Positions 32,445-41,853 are shown, counted from the stretch's first letter. The stretch: DNA of 64,000 bases from Mycobacteriales bacterium (GCA_036497565.1 DASXJE010000226.1:1-64000); one strand, 5' to 3'. The notes: generated from the sequence alone by a model not told the origin. A program made the numbers and translations.

Positions 32445-33593
32445 ATGGCCGTAGGCGACAGCTTCGTGACCGCCGGCGATCTCGATGTCGCCGGCCTCAC
32501 CGCCCGCGAGCGCGACCCGGACCTCGTCCAGCTGCTCACGCCTGAGGGCGAGCGGGTGCACCACCCGGATTACGACGTGTCGCTGAGCGACGCCGACTAC
32601 CGCAGTCTCTACCGCGACCTGGCGCTGGTGCGCCGCGTCGACGTCGAGGCCACCGCGTTGCAACGCCAGGGCGAGCTCGGGATCTGGGCCTCGCTGCTCG
32701 GCCAGGAGGCGGCCCAGGTGGGGTCGGGCCGGGCGCTCGCCCCCGACGACATGGTCTTTCCCACCTACCGCGAGCACGGGGTCGCGTGGTGTCGCGGGGT
32801 GGATCCGATGGTGCTGCTCGGCTTGTTCCGCGGCGTGAACCTCGGCGGCTGGGACCCGGCCGTGCACAACTTCGGTCTCTACTCGATCGTCATCGGCGCG
32901 CAGACGCTGCACGCGACCGGCTATGCCATGGGTATGCAGCGCGACGGCGGGGACAAGAACGCCGTGGTCGCCTACTTCGGCGACGGTGCCTCCAGTCAGG
33001 GCGACGTGAACGAGGCGTTCGTCTGGGCAGCGGTCTACAACGCGCCGGTCGTCTTCTTCTGCCAGAACAACCAGTGGGCGATCTCCGAGCCGCTCGAGCG
33101 CCAGACCCGCATCCCGCTGTTCAAGCGGGCGCACGGCTTCGGCTTCCCCGGCATCCGGGTCGACGGCAACGACGTGCTCGCGTCGTACGCCGTCACCAAG
33201 AAGTCCCTCGAGGACGCCCGCTCGGGGCAGGGTCCGACGCTGATCGAGGCGTTCACCTACCGGATGGGCGCGCACACCACCTCCGACGACCCGACCCGCT
33301 ACCGGCTGGCCAGCGAACTCGAGGCCTGGAAGCTCCGTGATCCGCTGGAGCGGATGAAGTCCTTCCTTTACAAGCAGCAAATCGTCGACCAGTCCTTCTT
33401 TACCGCGCTCGATGCCGAAGCCGACGAGCTCGCGCGCCGGCTACGCACGGGGTGCCGCGAGATGCCCGACCCCGAGCCGCTCGCCATCTTCGACCACGTC
33501 TACGCCGACGGCTCGACGCACCTGGATACTCAGCGGGCCGGCTTCGAGTCCTACCTCGACTCGTTCGCCGACACGGCCGAGGAGACGCGGTAA
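32445..33593 (+). CDS. pdhA: 2-oxoacid dehydrogenase E1 component, alpha subunit (pyruvate dehydrogenase type)
   Basis: A 382-residue E1-alpha of the heterotetrameric type. The thiamine-diphosphate motif GDG...N is intact in 'GDGASSQGDVNEAFVW' to 'CQNNQWAIS' (about residues 178-210), and 'YRMGAHTTSDDPTRYR' carries the phosphorylation-loop-like region that binds cofactor and E2. It decarboxylates pyruvate or a branched-chain 2-oxoacid. The start has GAGGAGAG upstream. The TAA stop shares one base with the beta-subunit ATG. Actinobacteria use this operon type for pyruvate or branched-chain substrates, and the sequence alone does not decide between them. Confidence 0.92.
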   Translation: MAVGDSFVTAGDLDVAGLTARERDPDLVQLLTPEGERVHHPDYDVSLSDADYRSLYRDLALVRRVDVEATALQRQGELGIWASLLGQEAAQVGSGRALAPDDMVFPTYREHGVAWCRGVDPMVLLGLFRGVNLGGWDPAVHNFGLYSIVIGAQTLHATGYAMGMQRDGGDKNAVVAYFGDGASSQGDVNEAFVWAAVYNAPVVFFCQNNQWAISEPLERQTRIPLFKRAHGFGFPGIRVDGNDVLASYAVTKKSLEDARSGQGPTLIEAFTYRMGAHTTSDDPTRYRLASELEAWKLRDPLERMKSFLYKQQIVDQSFFTALDAEADELARRLRTGCREMPDPEPLAIFDHVYADGSTHLDTQRAGFESYLDSFADTAEETR

Positions 33594-34567
33594 TGACGAC
33601 GTACACCATGGCCCGGGCGCTCAACGAGGGTCTGCGCAAAGCCATGGAGGCCGATCCCAAGGTGCTTGTGATGGGAGAGGACGTCGGCAAGCTCGGCGGT
33701 GTCTTCCGGGTCACCGACGGCCTGCAGAAGGATTTCGGCGAGGACCGGGTCATCGACACCCCGCTCTCCGAATCCGGCATCGTCGGCACCGCGATCGGTC
33801 TGGCCATGCGGGGGTTCCGTCCGGTCTGCGAGATCCAGTTCGACGGCTTCGTCTTTCCGGCGTTCGACCAGATCGTCAGCCAGTTGGCCAAGCTGCGCTA
33901 CCGGTCTTCCGGCAACGTGCGGATGCCGGTGACGATCCGGATCCCGTTCGGCGGCGGCATCGGCGCCGTCGAGCACCACAGCGAGTCGCCCGAGGCGCTG
34001 TTCTGCCACGTCGCCGGCCTCAAGGTGGTGTCGTGCTCCAACCCCGTCGACGCCTACTTCATGATCCAGCAGTCGATCGCCAGCGACGACCCGGTCATCT
34101 TCTTCGAACCCAAGCGGCGCTACTGGGAGAAGGCGGAGGTCGACCCGGCGATGACGCCCGATCCGATCGACGCCGCGCGGGTCGTCCGCCCCGGCCGCGA
34201 CGTCACCGTCGTCGCCTACGGCCCGATGGTCAAGACGGCCATGGACGCCGCGACCGCCGCCGAGAAGGAGGGCCGCGAGCTCGAGGTGCTCGATCTGCGC
34301 AGCCTCTCCCCGCTCGACGACGCCACGCTGCTGGAGTCGGTGCGCCGCACCGGCCGGTGCGTCGTCGTGCACGAGGCCGCCGGCAACGGTGGCCTCGGTG
34401 CCGAGGTCGCCGCGCGAGTCAGCGAGGCGGCGTTCTACTCGCTCGAGGCGCCGGTGCTGCGGGTGACCGGGCTGGATACGCCCTACCCTCCGTCCCGACT
34501 GGAGGAGACCTACCTACCCGACCTCGATCGGGTGCTCGACGCCGTTGACCGCGTGTTGGCCTGGTAG
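33593..34567 (+). CDS. 2-oxoacid dehydrogenase E1 component, beta subunit
   Basis: A 324-residue E1-beta. Family marks are 'GEDVGKLGGVFRVTDGL', the Glu-bearing 'DTPLSESGIVGTAIGLAMRG', 'QFDGFVFPAFDQIVSQLAK' and the C-terminal transketolase domain with 'VLDLRSLSPLD'. With E1-alpha it forms the alpha2beta2 thiamine-dependent decarboxylase that acylates the E2 lipoyl arm. GAGGAG lies in the end of the alpha gene and the start overlaps the upstream stop by one base, giving tight coupling. Confidence 0.93.
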   Translation: MTTYTMARALNEGLRKAMEADPKVLVMGEDVGKLGGVFRVTDGLQKDFGEDRVIDTPLSESGIVGTAIGLAMRGFRPVCEIQFDGFVFPAFDQIVSQLAKLRYRSSGNVRMPVTIRIPFGGGIGAVEHHSESPEALFCHVAGLKVVSCSNPVDAYFMIQQSIASDDPVIFFEPKRRYWEKAEVDPAMTPDPIDAARVVRPGRDVTVVAYGPMVKTAMDAATAAEKEGRELEVLDLRSLSPLDDATLLESVRRTGRCVVVHEAAGNGGLGAEVAARVSEAAFYSLEAPVLRVTGLDTPYPPSRLEETYLPDLDRVLDAVDRVLAW

Positions 34568-34576
34568 GAGGCGAAG

Positions 34577-35926
34577 GTGCCGCAGCTCAAACAGTTCACT
34601 CTTCCCGACGTCGGTGAAGGCCTGACCGAGGGCGAGATCCTGCACTGGTTCGTCAAGCCCGGCGATCCGGTCACCGACGGCCAGACGATCGTCGAGATCG
34701 AGACGGCCAAGGCAGCGGTCGAGTTGCCCTGCCCGTTCGACGGTGTCGTCACGGAGTTGAACTATCCCGAAGGCGCGACGGTCAACGTCGGTACACCGAT
34801 CATCACAGTCGACGTCGCGCCCAACACCGACGCCGGCGAAGCGACGCCCAGCCCAGGGACGACCGGCATGACCGACGACCTGGTACCCGACATCCCCAGG
34901 CCGTCGGCCGACGAGCCGGTCGAACCCGGCATGATCGGCGGCCCGGCTCCGGGCGGGCGCACCTCGGTCCTGGTGGGTTACGGCCCGCGGTCGACCGTCG
35001 CCGTACGCCGGCCACGAAAGAGCACCGCGCCGGCAACTGCGCCGGCGGCGACGCCGCCACCCGCCGACGGTCCCGCTCTTGCAAAGCCCCCGGTCCGCAA
35101 GCTGGCCAAGGACCTCGGCGTCGACCTGGCCGGGTTGACCGGCTCGGGTCCGCAGGGCGCGATCACGCGGGCGGACATCGAGGGCGCCGCGGCGACCGGT
35201 CCGGTCGCATCGGCGAGCGCCGGCTCGCGCGAGCAGCGCATCCCCGTCAAGGGAGTGCGCAAGCACACGGCGACCGCCATGGTCACGAGCGCCTTCACCG
35301 CGCCGCACGTCACCGAGTTCCTCACCATCGACATCACGCCGACGATGGAGCTGCGTCGTAAGGTCGCGGCGCTGCCGCAGTACGCCGACGTCAAGGTCAG
35401 CCCGCTGCTCTTCGTCGCCAAGGCGCTGCTGCTCGCGGCCCGTCGGCACCCGATGGTCAACTCCACCTGGGACGAGGAACGCCAGGAGATCGTCGTCAAG
35501 GACTACGTCAACCTCGGTATCGCCGCCGCCACCGACCGCGGCCTGATCGTGCCCAACATCAAGGACGCGGAACGACTGACCCTCCGCGAACTCGCGGGCG
35601 CACTGGTCGAGCTGACCGACGTCGCACGGTCGGGGAAAACGACCCCCGCCGACCTCGCCGGCGGCACCATCTCCATCACCAACGTCGGGGTGTTCGGCAT
35701 CGACACCGGCACACCGATCCTGCCGCCCGGTGAGGCAGCCATTCTCGCCTTCGGTGCCGTTCGGGAGATGCCGTGGGTCGTTGACGGCGCAATCGTGCCC
35801 CGGCAGGTCACCCAGCTCGCCGTCTCCTTCGACCACCGAATCATCGACGGTCAGCTCGGTGCGGAGTTCCTCGCCGATGTCGGTGCGATGCTGGCCGATC
35901 CGGCGACGTTGGTCGCCTTCACCTGA
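34577..35926 (+). CDS. Dihydrolipoamide acyltransferase (E2)
   Basis: A 449-residue E2. One N-terminal lipoyl domain (residues 1-80) carries the modified Lys45 in 'IETAKAAVEL'. A Pro/Ala linker leads to the peripheral subunit-binding domain (about 168-203, 'PVRKLAKDLGVDLAGL'). The catalytic domain fills the rest, with the active site 'DHRIIDG' near residue 420. It transfers the acyl group to CoA. The GTG start follows AGGAGG. No E3 gene follows, so dihydrolipoamide dehydrogenase must be encoded elsewhere; the transhydrogenase at 49284 is not an E3. Confidence 0.93.
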   Translation: MPQLKQFTLPDVGEGLTEGEILHWFVKPGDPVTDGQTIVEIETAKAAVELPCPFDGVVTELNYPEGATVNVGTPIITVDVAPNTDAGEATPSPGTTGMTDDLVPDIPRPSADEPVEPGMIGGPAPGGRTSVLVGYGPRSTVAVRRPRKSTAPATAPAATPPPADGPALAKPPVRKLAKDLGVDLAGLTGSGPQGAITRADIEGAAATGPVASASAGSREQRIPVKGVRKHTATAMVTSAFTAPHVTEFLTIDITPTMELRRKVAALPQYADVKVSPLLFVAKALLLAARRHPMVNSTWDEERQEIVVKDYVNLGIAAATDRGLIVPNIKDAERLTLRELAGALVELTDVARSGKTTPADLAGGTISITNVGVFGIDTGTPILPPGEAAILAFGAVREMPWVVDGAIVPRQVTQLAVSFDHRIIDGQLGAEFLADVGAMLADPATLVAFT

Positions 35927-36124
35927 GCAGGAGTGAAACCGCCCGGCCGGGGTACAACGATGCGGTCATCGTCACGCCGGCTGCGGCTGGAAACGCCGCG
36001 CGAGGAGTCTGAGAAGGGGTGGGGAAAGCCGGATTCCGGCCGCAATAAAGGCGTGACAAAAGCAACGGGGTTCCATTCAGGTCGCTTTATCGGCGGCCCA
36101 GGAATGTTCTTCTGGAGGTCTGTT

Positions 36125-36280
36125 GTGATCATCATAGGCATCGTGTTGATGCTGATCGGTTTCATCGTCGGCATCCCGGTGTTGTGGACGCTGGGGATCA
36201 TCTCGCTGGTCGTCGGACTGGTGCTCATGGCACTCGGTTCCGCGGGCCGCGCGATCGGTGGCCGCCGGCACTACTGGTAG
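36125..36280 (+). CDS. DUF6131 small two-helix membrane protein
   Basis: A 51-residue membrane miniprotein. It starts at GTG 36125 with TGGAGG 7 bases upstream; an in-frame ATG at 36104 is less likely. Two hydrophobic helices ('IGIVLMLIGFIVGIPVLW' and 'IISLVVGLVLMALGS') are joined by a tight turn. The tail 'GRAIGGRRHYW' is the hallmark of the DUF6131 family of actinobacteria, for which no function is known. A strong hairpin follows. Confidence 0.8.
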   Translation: MIIIGIVLMLIGFIVGIPVLWTLGIISLVVGLVLMALGSAGRAIGGRRHYW

Positions 36281-36322
36281 ATCTGCCGCGACCGACCGGC
36301 AGGTCTCTTTTCGCTCAAACGT

Positions 36323-36357
36323 GACGATCCCGCCGTCCCTCGGACGGCGGGATCGTC
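36323..36357. terminator. Strong 16-bp hairpin after the DUF6131 gene
   Basis: GACGATCCCGCCGTCC (36323-36338) pairs perfectly with GGACGGCGGGATCGTC (36342-36357) around a 3-base loop. It lies 42 bases after the DUF6131 stop. It lacks a T-run, as is common in GC-rich actinobacteria. Confidence 0.65.
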
Positions 36358-36471
36358 GGGTGAATCCCGGTCGGCCGACGTGTTCGTCGGCCCCGAACCG
36401 TTGACCGGCCGCCTTTCGTCGGGTAAGACGGCTGTTTGACATTGGAGGTTTTGTGGTCGACGGAGCACAGT

Positions 36472-36511
36472 ACGACCCGCTGTGGCGCGGGTACGCCGAG
36501 CAGCGGGTCGT
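36472..36511. promoter_or_regulatory. Perfect 11-bp inverted repeat in the leader of the sugar ABC/GH36 operon
   Basis: ACGACCCGCTG (36472-36482) and CAGCGGGTCGT (36501-36511) are exact reverse complements with an 18-base spacer, 33 bases upstream of the permease start. They may form an operator or an mRNA hairpin near the ribosome site. A TTGACA-like hexamer lies at 36436-36441, without a convincing -10. No regulator gene is linked. Confidence 0.4.
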
Positions 36512-36544
36512 GGTACGGCTGCACTCGCGTATGCGTTCACGGAC

Positions 36545-37483
36545 ATGACGACCATCGCGCCACCGGCCGCGGCCGGGACCGCCACCAGCGACCGCCCGGC
36601 TGGTAGCGGACCACAGCGCAAGACCGGGCTCGCGATGTTGTTCCTCGCACCCAGCCTGATCGGCGTGATCTTTTTTCTGCTGATCCCCGTGGTGCTGGTG
36701 ATCATCCTCAGCTTCGTCAAGTGGGATTTGCTCCGCCCGGCGAAGTTCGTGGGTTTTTCCAACTACCTGAACATCTTCAAGTACGACCACATGGCGCACT
36801 CGCTGCTCGTGACGCTGTACTACGTCGTGCTGAACATCCCGATCCAGACCGCCATTGCGCTCGGGTTGGCGATACTGCTCAACCGGCACCTGCCGGCCAC
36901 CGGTCTGCTGCGCGTCATCTGCGTGCTTCCGTTCCTCGCCACGCCGGTCGCGATGGCAGTCGTGTGGAACTGGTTCTTCGACCCCAACACGGGCGCGATC
37001 AACACGCTGCTCTCCCTCGTCGGCATCCACGGTCCGGCCTGGCTGGCCTCCACGGCCACCGCGATGCCGGTCATCGCCTTCGCCAACATCTGGCAGTACG
37101 CCGGCTACAACATGCTCTTCTTCCTCGCCGGGTTACAGGCGATACCCAACCACCTCTACGAGGCGGCGCGGGTCGACGGCGCGAGCAAGATCCAGCAATT
37201 CACCAGGATCACCTTGCCGCTGCTTCGGCCGACGATGCTGTTCGTGTTGGTGACCGGGGTGATCGGCTCGTTCCAGGTCTTCGACATGGTCTTCGTGCTG
37301 ACCCAGGGTGGCCCGGGTTATGCGACCCAGGTCGTCAACCTGCAGATCTATCAGTCGGCCTTCGTGGCCTTCAACATCGGTGATGCGTCGGCGATGTCGG
37401 TGATCCTGTTCCTCATCATCCTCGCGTTCACTGTCGCGCAATTCGCCTACTTCAGGCGCCGGACCGTCTACGAGATGACCTGA
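36545..37483 (+). CDS. Sugar ABC transporter permease (MalF-type)
   Basis: A 312-residue permease with six predicted membrane helices. The EAA loop that docks the ATPase is visible as 'EAARVDGASKIQQFTRITLP'. An N-terminal hydrophilic stretch of about 30 residues precedes the first helix. The ATG at 36545 is preferred over a longer frame from 36482, whose first 21 residues are not family-like. It is the first gene of an operon with a second permease, a binding protein and an alpha-galactosidase, so galactosides (raffinose, melibiose type) are the likely cargo. No ATPase is encoded here; a shared MsiK-type ATPase elsewhere would be needed. Confidence 0.92.
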   Translation: MTTIAPPAAAGTATSDRPAGSGPQRKTGLAMLFLAPSLIGVIFFLLIPVVLVIILSFVKWDLLRPAKFVGFSNYLNIFKYDHMAHSLLVTLYYVVLNIPIQTAIALGLAILLNRHLPATGLLRVICVLPFLATPVAMAVVWNWFFDPNTGAINTLLSLVGIHGPAWLASTATAMPVIAFANIWQYAGYNMLFFLAGLQAIPNHLYEAARVDGASKIQQFTRITLPLLRPTMLFVLVTGVIGSFQVFDMVFVLTQGGPGYATQVVNLQIYQSAFVAFNIGDASAMSVILFLIILAFTVAQFAYFRRRTVYEMT

Positions 37484-37487
37484 GGCG

Positions 37488-38387
37488 ATGGCTACCCAGA
37501 CTGCGACCGCTGTTGGCACACCCGCGAGGCAGAAGGGCGCGACCGGTGGCGCGCCCTCCACGGCATCTCGTGTGGTGCGTCTCACCTTGTACTACATCGC
37601 GCTGCTCATCGTCGCCGCGATCTTCATCTGCCCCTACCTGTTCGCGGTATTCGCCTCGTTCAAGCCGCTATCCGGCGTGCTCGGCGAGCGACCGTGGATC
37701 CCGCCGACGAGCCTGAGCACGACCAACTTCAGCCAGGTGCTCTTCGACCAGCACTTCACGACCTACCTGTTGAACACGCTGGTGGTGACGGTCATCCTCA
37801 CCGTCGGGCAGGTCGTCTTCTCGATGCTCGCCGCCTATGCCTTCGCCCGGATGCACTTTCCGGGCCGGGACGCGTTGTTCTGGGTCTATCTGGCGACGCT
37901 GATGGTTCCGGGCGCGGTGACGATGATTCCGCTCTACGTGATCATGGACAACATCCACCTGCTCAACACGTACTGGGCGCTGTTCCTGCCCTACGTCCTG
38001 GGTGTGCCGTACATGATCTTCCTGATGCGGCAGTACCTGTTGACGATCCCCGAAGAGCTCATCGAAGCGGCCCGGATCGACGGGTGCAGCGAGGTGCGCA
38101 TCCTCTGGACGATGATCGTGCCGCTGTCACGGCCGATCCTCATCACGGGAAGCCTGATCGCGTTCGTGTTCGGTTGGAACAACTTCCTCTGGCCGCTCAT
38201 CGCCACCAACTCGACCGCCCTGCGGGTCAACACGGTCGGCATCGCCGACCTGCAGTCCAACTTCGGCACCCAGTGGAACCTCGTGCTGGCCGGGTCGCTG
38301 CTGGCGCTGATCCCGATGGTGATCCTCTTCATGATCTTCCAGAAGCAGATCGTCCGCTCGATCTCGCTCGGTGGGGTAAGCCGATGA
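37488..38387 (+). CDS. Sugar ABC transporter permease (MalG-type)
   Basis: A 299-residue permease, the second membrane subunit. Six helices and the EAA loop 'EAARIDGCSEVRILWTMIVP' are visible. It starts 5 bases after the first permease and its stop overlaps the start of the binding-protein gene. A Thr/Ala-rich N-terminal tail of about 28 residues precedes the first helix, as in many actinobacterial MalG homologues. It moves sugar together with the preceding permease. Confidence 0.93.
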   Translation: MATQTATAVGTPARQKGATGGAPSTASRVVRLTLYYIALLIVAAIFICPYLFAVFASFKPLSGVLGERPWIPPTSLSTTNFSQVLFDQHFTTYLLNTLVVTVILTVGQVVFSMLAAYAFARMHFPGRDALFWVYLATLMVPGAVTMIPLYVIMDNIHLLNTYWALFLPYVLGVPYMIFLMRQYLLTIPEELIEAARIDGCSEVRILWTMIVPLSRPILITGSLIAFVFGWNNFLWPLIATNSTALRVNTVGIADLQSNFGTQWNLVLAGSLLALIPMVILFMIFQKQIVRSISLGGVSR

Positions 38388-39748
38388 GACAGCGCCTGCG
38401 TCGTCGCGGAGCCGTCGCGACCCTGATCGCGGCAGCACTGCTCGTGCTCGCGGCCTGCGGACAGGGGTGGGGGACCTCGGACGTCGGGGCCGGCGACGGC
38501 AAGACCGTCAACCTGACCTACGCGCTGTGGGACGCCACCCAGCAGGTCGGCTACCAGAAGTCCATCGACATCTTCGAGAAGCAGCACCCCAACATCCACG
38601 TCACGATCGAGCAGATCCCCTACGGCAACTACCCGCAGAAACTGACCTCGGAATACGTCTCCCACGACGCACCCGACCTGTTCTGGGTCAACACGCCGTT
38701 CCTGGCCAACTGGATCCAGGACGGGATGGTCAAGGACATCGGCCCGCTGATCAAGCGCGACCACGTCAACATGTCGCAGTACTACCCGGCCCTGGTCAAG
38801 CTGCACCAGCACGCCGGCAAGATCTACGGGCTGCCCAAGGACTGGGACACGATCGCGCTCTACTACAACAAGGACTACTTCGCCCAGCACCACGTGAAGA
38901 TCCCGAAGAACCTGACCTGGAACCCCGACGGCGGCGGCACCTTCACGCCGATGCTGAAGCAAGCCACGACCGACGACAAGGGCCGGTCGATGGGCGCGCC
39001 GGGCTTCGACGCCGGCAACATCAAGACCTACGCGCTCACGGTGGCCAACGACCCGCAGTCCGGCTACGGAAGCTTCCTCGCGATGAACGGCGCCGGGGTC
39101 CTGCCGAAGCCCTACTCGAAGAAGATCTCGCTCGCCCAACCGGCGGCGCAGCAGGCGTTCCAGTACTACACCGGGCTGATGAACAAGGACCACGTCGGCG
39201 TTCCGGCGGGCGAGATGGGGCCGGAGGTCGCCGGATCGACGGCCACCCAGCTCTTCGCCGAAGGCCGCGTGGCGATCTATCAGGCCGGTGACTGGAACAC
39301 CAGCACGATCGCCTCGTCGGTGAAGTTCAAGGTCGGCGTCCTCCCGCTGCCCGCGGGCCCGCAGGGCCGGGTCAGCGTCTTCAACGGACTGGTCGACGCG
39401 ATCAACACCGCAAGCCCGCACCCGAAGGAGGCGTGGGAGCTGGAGAAGTGGCTCGGCAGCCCGGCCTCGGAGAAGATCATGGGTGAGGGCGGCTACATCT
39501 GGCCCGGCATCAAGAGCCTCGACCCGCTCTTCCTGCAGCACTGGAAGAAGGAGGGGATCGACCTGCAGCCGTTCCTCGACGAGGCCCGCGGCAAGGTGGT
39601 CAACTTCCCGGTGAGTCCGGGAATCGCGGTCGGCCTGGTCGACATGGCCAACGAGCTCGGGCCGATGTTCCTCGGATCGACGTCGGTCGCGGACGGGACC
39701 CGTAACGCCACGATCGCGGGCAACCACGATCTCGTATCGTTCTACTGA
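38384..39748 (+). CDS. Sugar-binding lipoprotein of the ABC transporter
   Basis: A 454-residue family 1 solute-binding protein. The basic start, hydrophobic core and lipobox 'LVLAAC' (Cys about 25) anchor it in the membrane. Mature-domain features include 'FEKQHPNIHVTIEQIPY', 'DAPDLFWVNTPFL', 'KIYGLPKDWDTIALYYNKDYF' and 'FAEGRVAIYQAGDWN', typical for oligosaccharide binders. The ATG overlaps the permease stop (ATGA) and its own stop overlaps the alpha-galactosidase ATG (TGATG). It gives the transporter its specificity, probably for alpha-galactosides, judging by the coupled enzyme. Confidence 0.93.
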   Translation: MRQRLRRRGAVATLIAAALLVLAACGQGWGTSDVGAGDGKTVNLTYALWDATQQVGYQKSIDIFEKQHPNIHVTIEQIPYGNYPQKLTSEYVSHDAPDLFWVNTPFLANWIQDGMVKDIGPLIKRDHVNMSQYYPALVKLHQHAGKIYGLPKDWDTIALYYNKDYFAQHHVKIPKNLTWNPDGGGTFTPMLKQATTDDKGRSMGAPGFDAGNIKTYALTVANDPQSGYGSFLAMNGAGVLPKPYSKKISLAQPAAQQAFQYYTGLMNKDHVGVPAGEMGPEVAGSTATQLFAEGRVAIYQAGDWNTSTIASSVKFKVGVLPLPAGPQGRVSVFNGLVDAINTASPHPKEAWELEKWLGSPASEKIMGEGGYIWPGIKSLDPLFLQHWKKEGIDLQPFLDEARGKVVNFPVSPGIAVGLVDMANELGPMFLGSTSVADGTRNATIAGNHDLVSFY

Positions 39749-41847
39749 TGCAGTTCCCGTCGACATCGGCCAGCGGTCCCACGACAGGAGTGGTGCTTAC
39801 CACGGCCGACGGTGGCTTGCCACGGATCGACTGGGTGGGGCTGCTCCCCGATGCCGACCGGAGCGCTGAGCAGATCGAGGCAGCGGTCCCCGAGTCGCAG
39901 GCATGCGCGCTGCTGCCGGAGCACTCGAGAGGCTGGTACGGCCGACCGGGGCTGTCCGGCTACCGGCTGGGTGGCGACGACCCGGTGGCCGGTCGGGACT
40001 GGTCCACCGCATTCGAGACGACCGGGCTGTCCGACAGCGGACCCCGGCTGCGGGTCGAAGCGGAGGACCGGGTCGCCGGCCTCCGGCTCGCTACCGACAT
40101 GGAGACGTTGCCGGGGGGAGCCATCCGTACCCGGCACACGCTGACCAACACCGCTCCGGGTGGCTACGTCGTGCAGGCGCTCGACGTCGTCTTCCCGCTA
40201 CCGCGGCGCGCCGCCGAGACCCTCGACTTCACCGGTGGCTGGGGCCGCGAGCGGGTCCCGCAGCGGCGACCGATCGCCGATGGCCTCTGGGTGCGCGAAG
40301 GACGCCGGGGCAAGACCGGGCACGACGCGGCGACCGTGCTCGTCGCCGGGACGAGTGACTTCGGGTTCGGCGACGGCGACGTATGGGGCGTGCACGTCGG
40401 GTGGAGCGGCAACCACGTCCACCGGGTCGAGCGGCTCCCCTCCGGGCTGACCACGATCGGCGGGGGAGAGTTGCTGCTCCCCGGCGAGGTGGTCCTGGGG
40501 CCCGACGAGTCCTATACGACGCCGTGGGTCTACCTCGTCGCCGCCGACGACGGTCTCGACGGCCTCGCCGCGGCCTTCCACGGTTTCCTGCGCTCCCTGC
40601 CCGCCCACCCGCGCAATCCGCGGCCGGTCAACCTCAACGTCTGGGAAGCGGTCTACTTCGACCACGACCTGGACCGGTTGCTGACGTTGGCCGACCTCGC
40701 CGCCGAGGTCGGCGTCGGACGTTACGTGCTCGACGACGGGTGGTTCCGCTACCGGCGCCACGACCACGCCGGCCTCGGCGACTGGTGGGTCGACGAAGCG
40801 GTCTGGCCGAAGGGCCTCTCGCCGCTCATCGAGCGGGTCCGCGAGCGGGGCATGGAATTCGGCCTGTGGTTCGAGCCGGAGATGGTCAATCCCGACTCCG
40901 ACCTCTACCGCGCACACCCGGACTGGATCCTCTCGACCGGCGGCCGGGTACCGCCGCTGCAGCGCAACCAACTGGTCCTCGACCTGTCCCGATCGGAGGT
41001 GCGCGACTACCTGCTCGAGCGGCTCGACGCACTGCTGGGTGAGTACGACATCTCCTACGTCAAGTGGGATCACAACCGCGACCTGATCGACGCCGGTTCG
41101 CAGACCCGGGCCGGCGGCGCGGTCGTGCACGCCCACACGCTCGGCTTCTACGCCCTCCTGGACGAGTTGCGTCGTCGTCACCCGAAGGTGGAATGGGAGT
41201 CGTGCGCCGGCGGCGGCGGGCGGGTCGACCTCGGCATCCTCGAGCGGACCGAGCGCATCTGGACCTCGGACATGACCGACGCCCTCGCCCGTCAGGCGAT
41301 CCAGCGGTGGACCGGTCAGCTGGTGCCATCGGAATACATGGGTGCGCACATCTCCGCGCCGGTCTCCCACCAGACCGGGCGGGCCATCCCGCTGGCCTTC
41401 CGGGCCGCGACCGCGCTGTTCGGCCAGTTCGGGATCGAATGGGATCTCACCGCCGCGACCGCGGACGAGCGCGCGGAACTCGCCCGCTGGGTGGCGCTCT
41501 ACCGGGAGCATCAGGCCCTCGTGCACACCGGGCGGGTGGTGCGGGTCGAGACATCCGACGACAGCGCACTGAGCCATGGGGTGGTCGCCGCCGACCGCTC
41601 GTCCGCGCTGATGGCCTGGGTGCAGGTCGACCTGGCCGATCGCGGCGCCGCCCGCACGATGACGGTGCCCGGACTCGACCCCGGTGCGCGCTACCGGGTG
41701 ACGCAGGTCGGGCCGCGCGGGCCGGGCGCTGCGGCCTGGCCGGTCGACGGAGCCGAGTTCTCCGGGGCCGTTCTGGCCACGGTGGGGTTGCCGGTGCCCG
41801 CTGCCCGCCCGCTGACCATTTTCCTGGTCGCGCTCCAGCAGGTGTGA
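39748..41847 (+). CDS. GH36 alpha-galactosidase
   Basis: A 699-residue glycoside hydrolase of family 36 (clan GH-D). An N-terminal beta-sandwich (about 1-300) is followed by the catalytic barrel. The nucleophile Asp441 is in 'YVKWDHNRD' and the acid/base Asp508 is in 'IWTSDMTDA'; 'VLDDGWF' and 'SCAGGGGRVDLG' are further active-site blocks. It removes terminal alpha-galactose from melibiose, raffinose or similar sugars. There is no signal peptide, so it works inside the cell on imported oligosaccharide. Fused by start-stop overlap to the binding-protein gene, it completes a three-component uptake unit plus hydrolase. Confidence 0.95.
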   Translation: MQFPSTSASGPTTGVVLTTADGGLPRIDWVGLLPDADRSAEQIEAAVPESQACALLPEHSRGWYGRPGLSGYRLGGDDPVAGRDWSTAFETTGLSDSGPRLRVEAEDRVAGLRLATDMETLPGGAIRTRHTLTNTAPGGYVVQALDVVFPLPRRAAETLDFTGGWGRERVPQRRPIADGLWVREGRRGKTGHDAATVLVAGTSDFGFGDGDVWGVHVGWSGNHVHRVERLPSGLTTIGGGELLLPGEVVLGPDESYTTPWVYLVAADDGLDGLAAAFHGFLRSLPAHPRNPRPVNLNVWEAVYFDHDLDRLLTLADLAAEVGVGRYVLDDGWFRYRRHDHAGLGDWWVDEAVWPKGLSPLIERVRERGMEFGLWFEPEMVNPDSDLYRAHPDWILSTGGRVPPLQRNQLVLDLSRSEVRDYLLERLDALLGEYDISYVKWDHNRDLIDAGSQTRAGGAVVHAHTLGFYALLDELRRRHPKVEWESCAGGGGRVDLGILERTERIWTSDMTDALARQAIQRWTGQLVPSEYMGAHISAPVSHQTGRAIPLAFRAATALFGQFGIEWDLTAATADERAELARWVALYREHQALVHTGRVVRVETSDDSALSHGVVAADRSSALMAWVQVDLADRGAARTMTVPGLDPGARYRVTQVGPRGPGAAAWPVDGAEFSGAVLATVGLPVPAARPLTIFLVALQQV

Positions 41848-41853
41848 CTCCGC

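Noticed and set aside
36436-36462. TTGACA promoter before the sugar ABC operon
   Set aside because: The -35-like hexamer is good, but no -10 element occurs at the right distance, so the promoter is not called.
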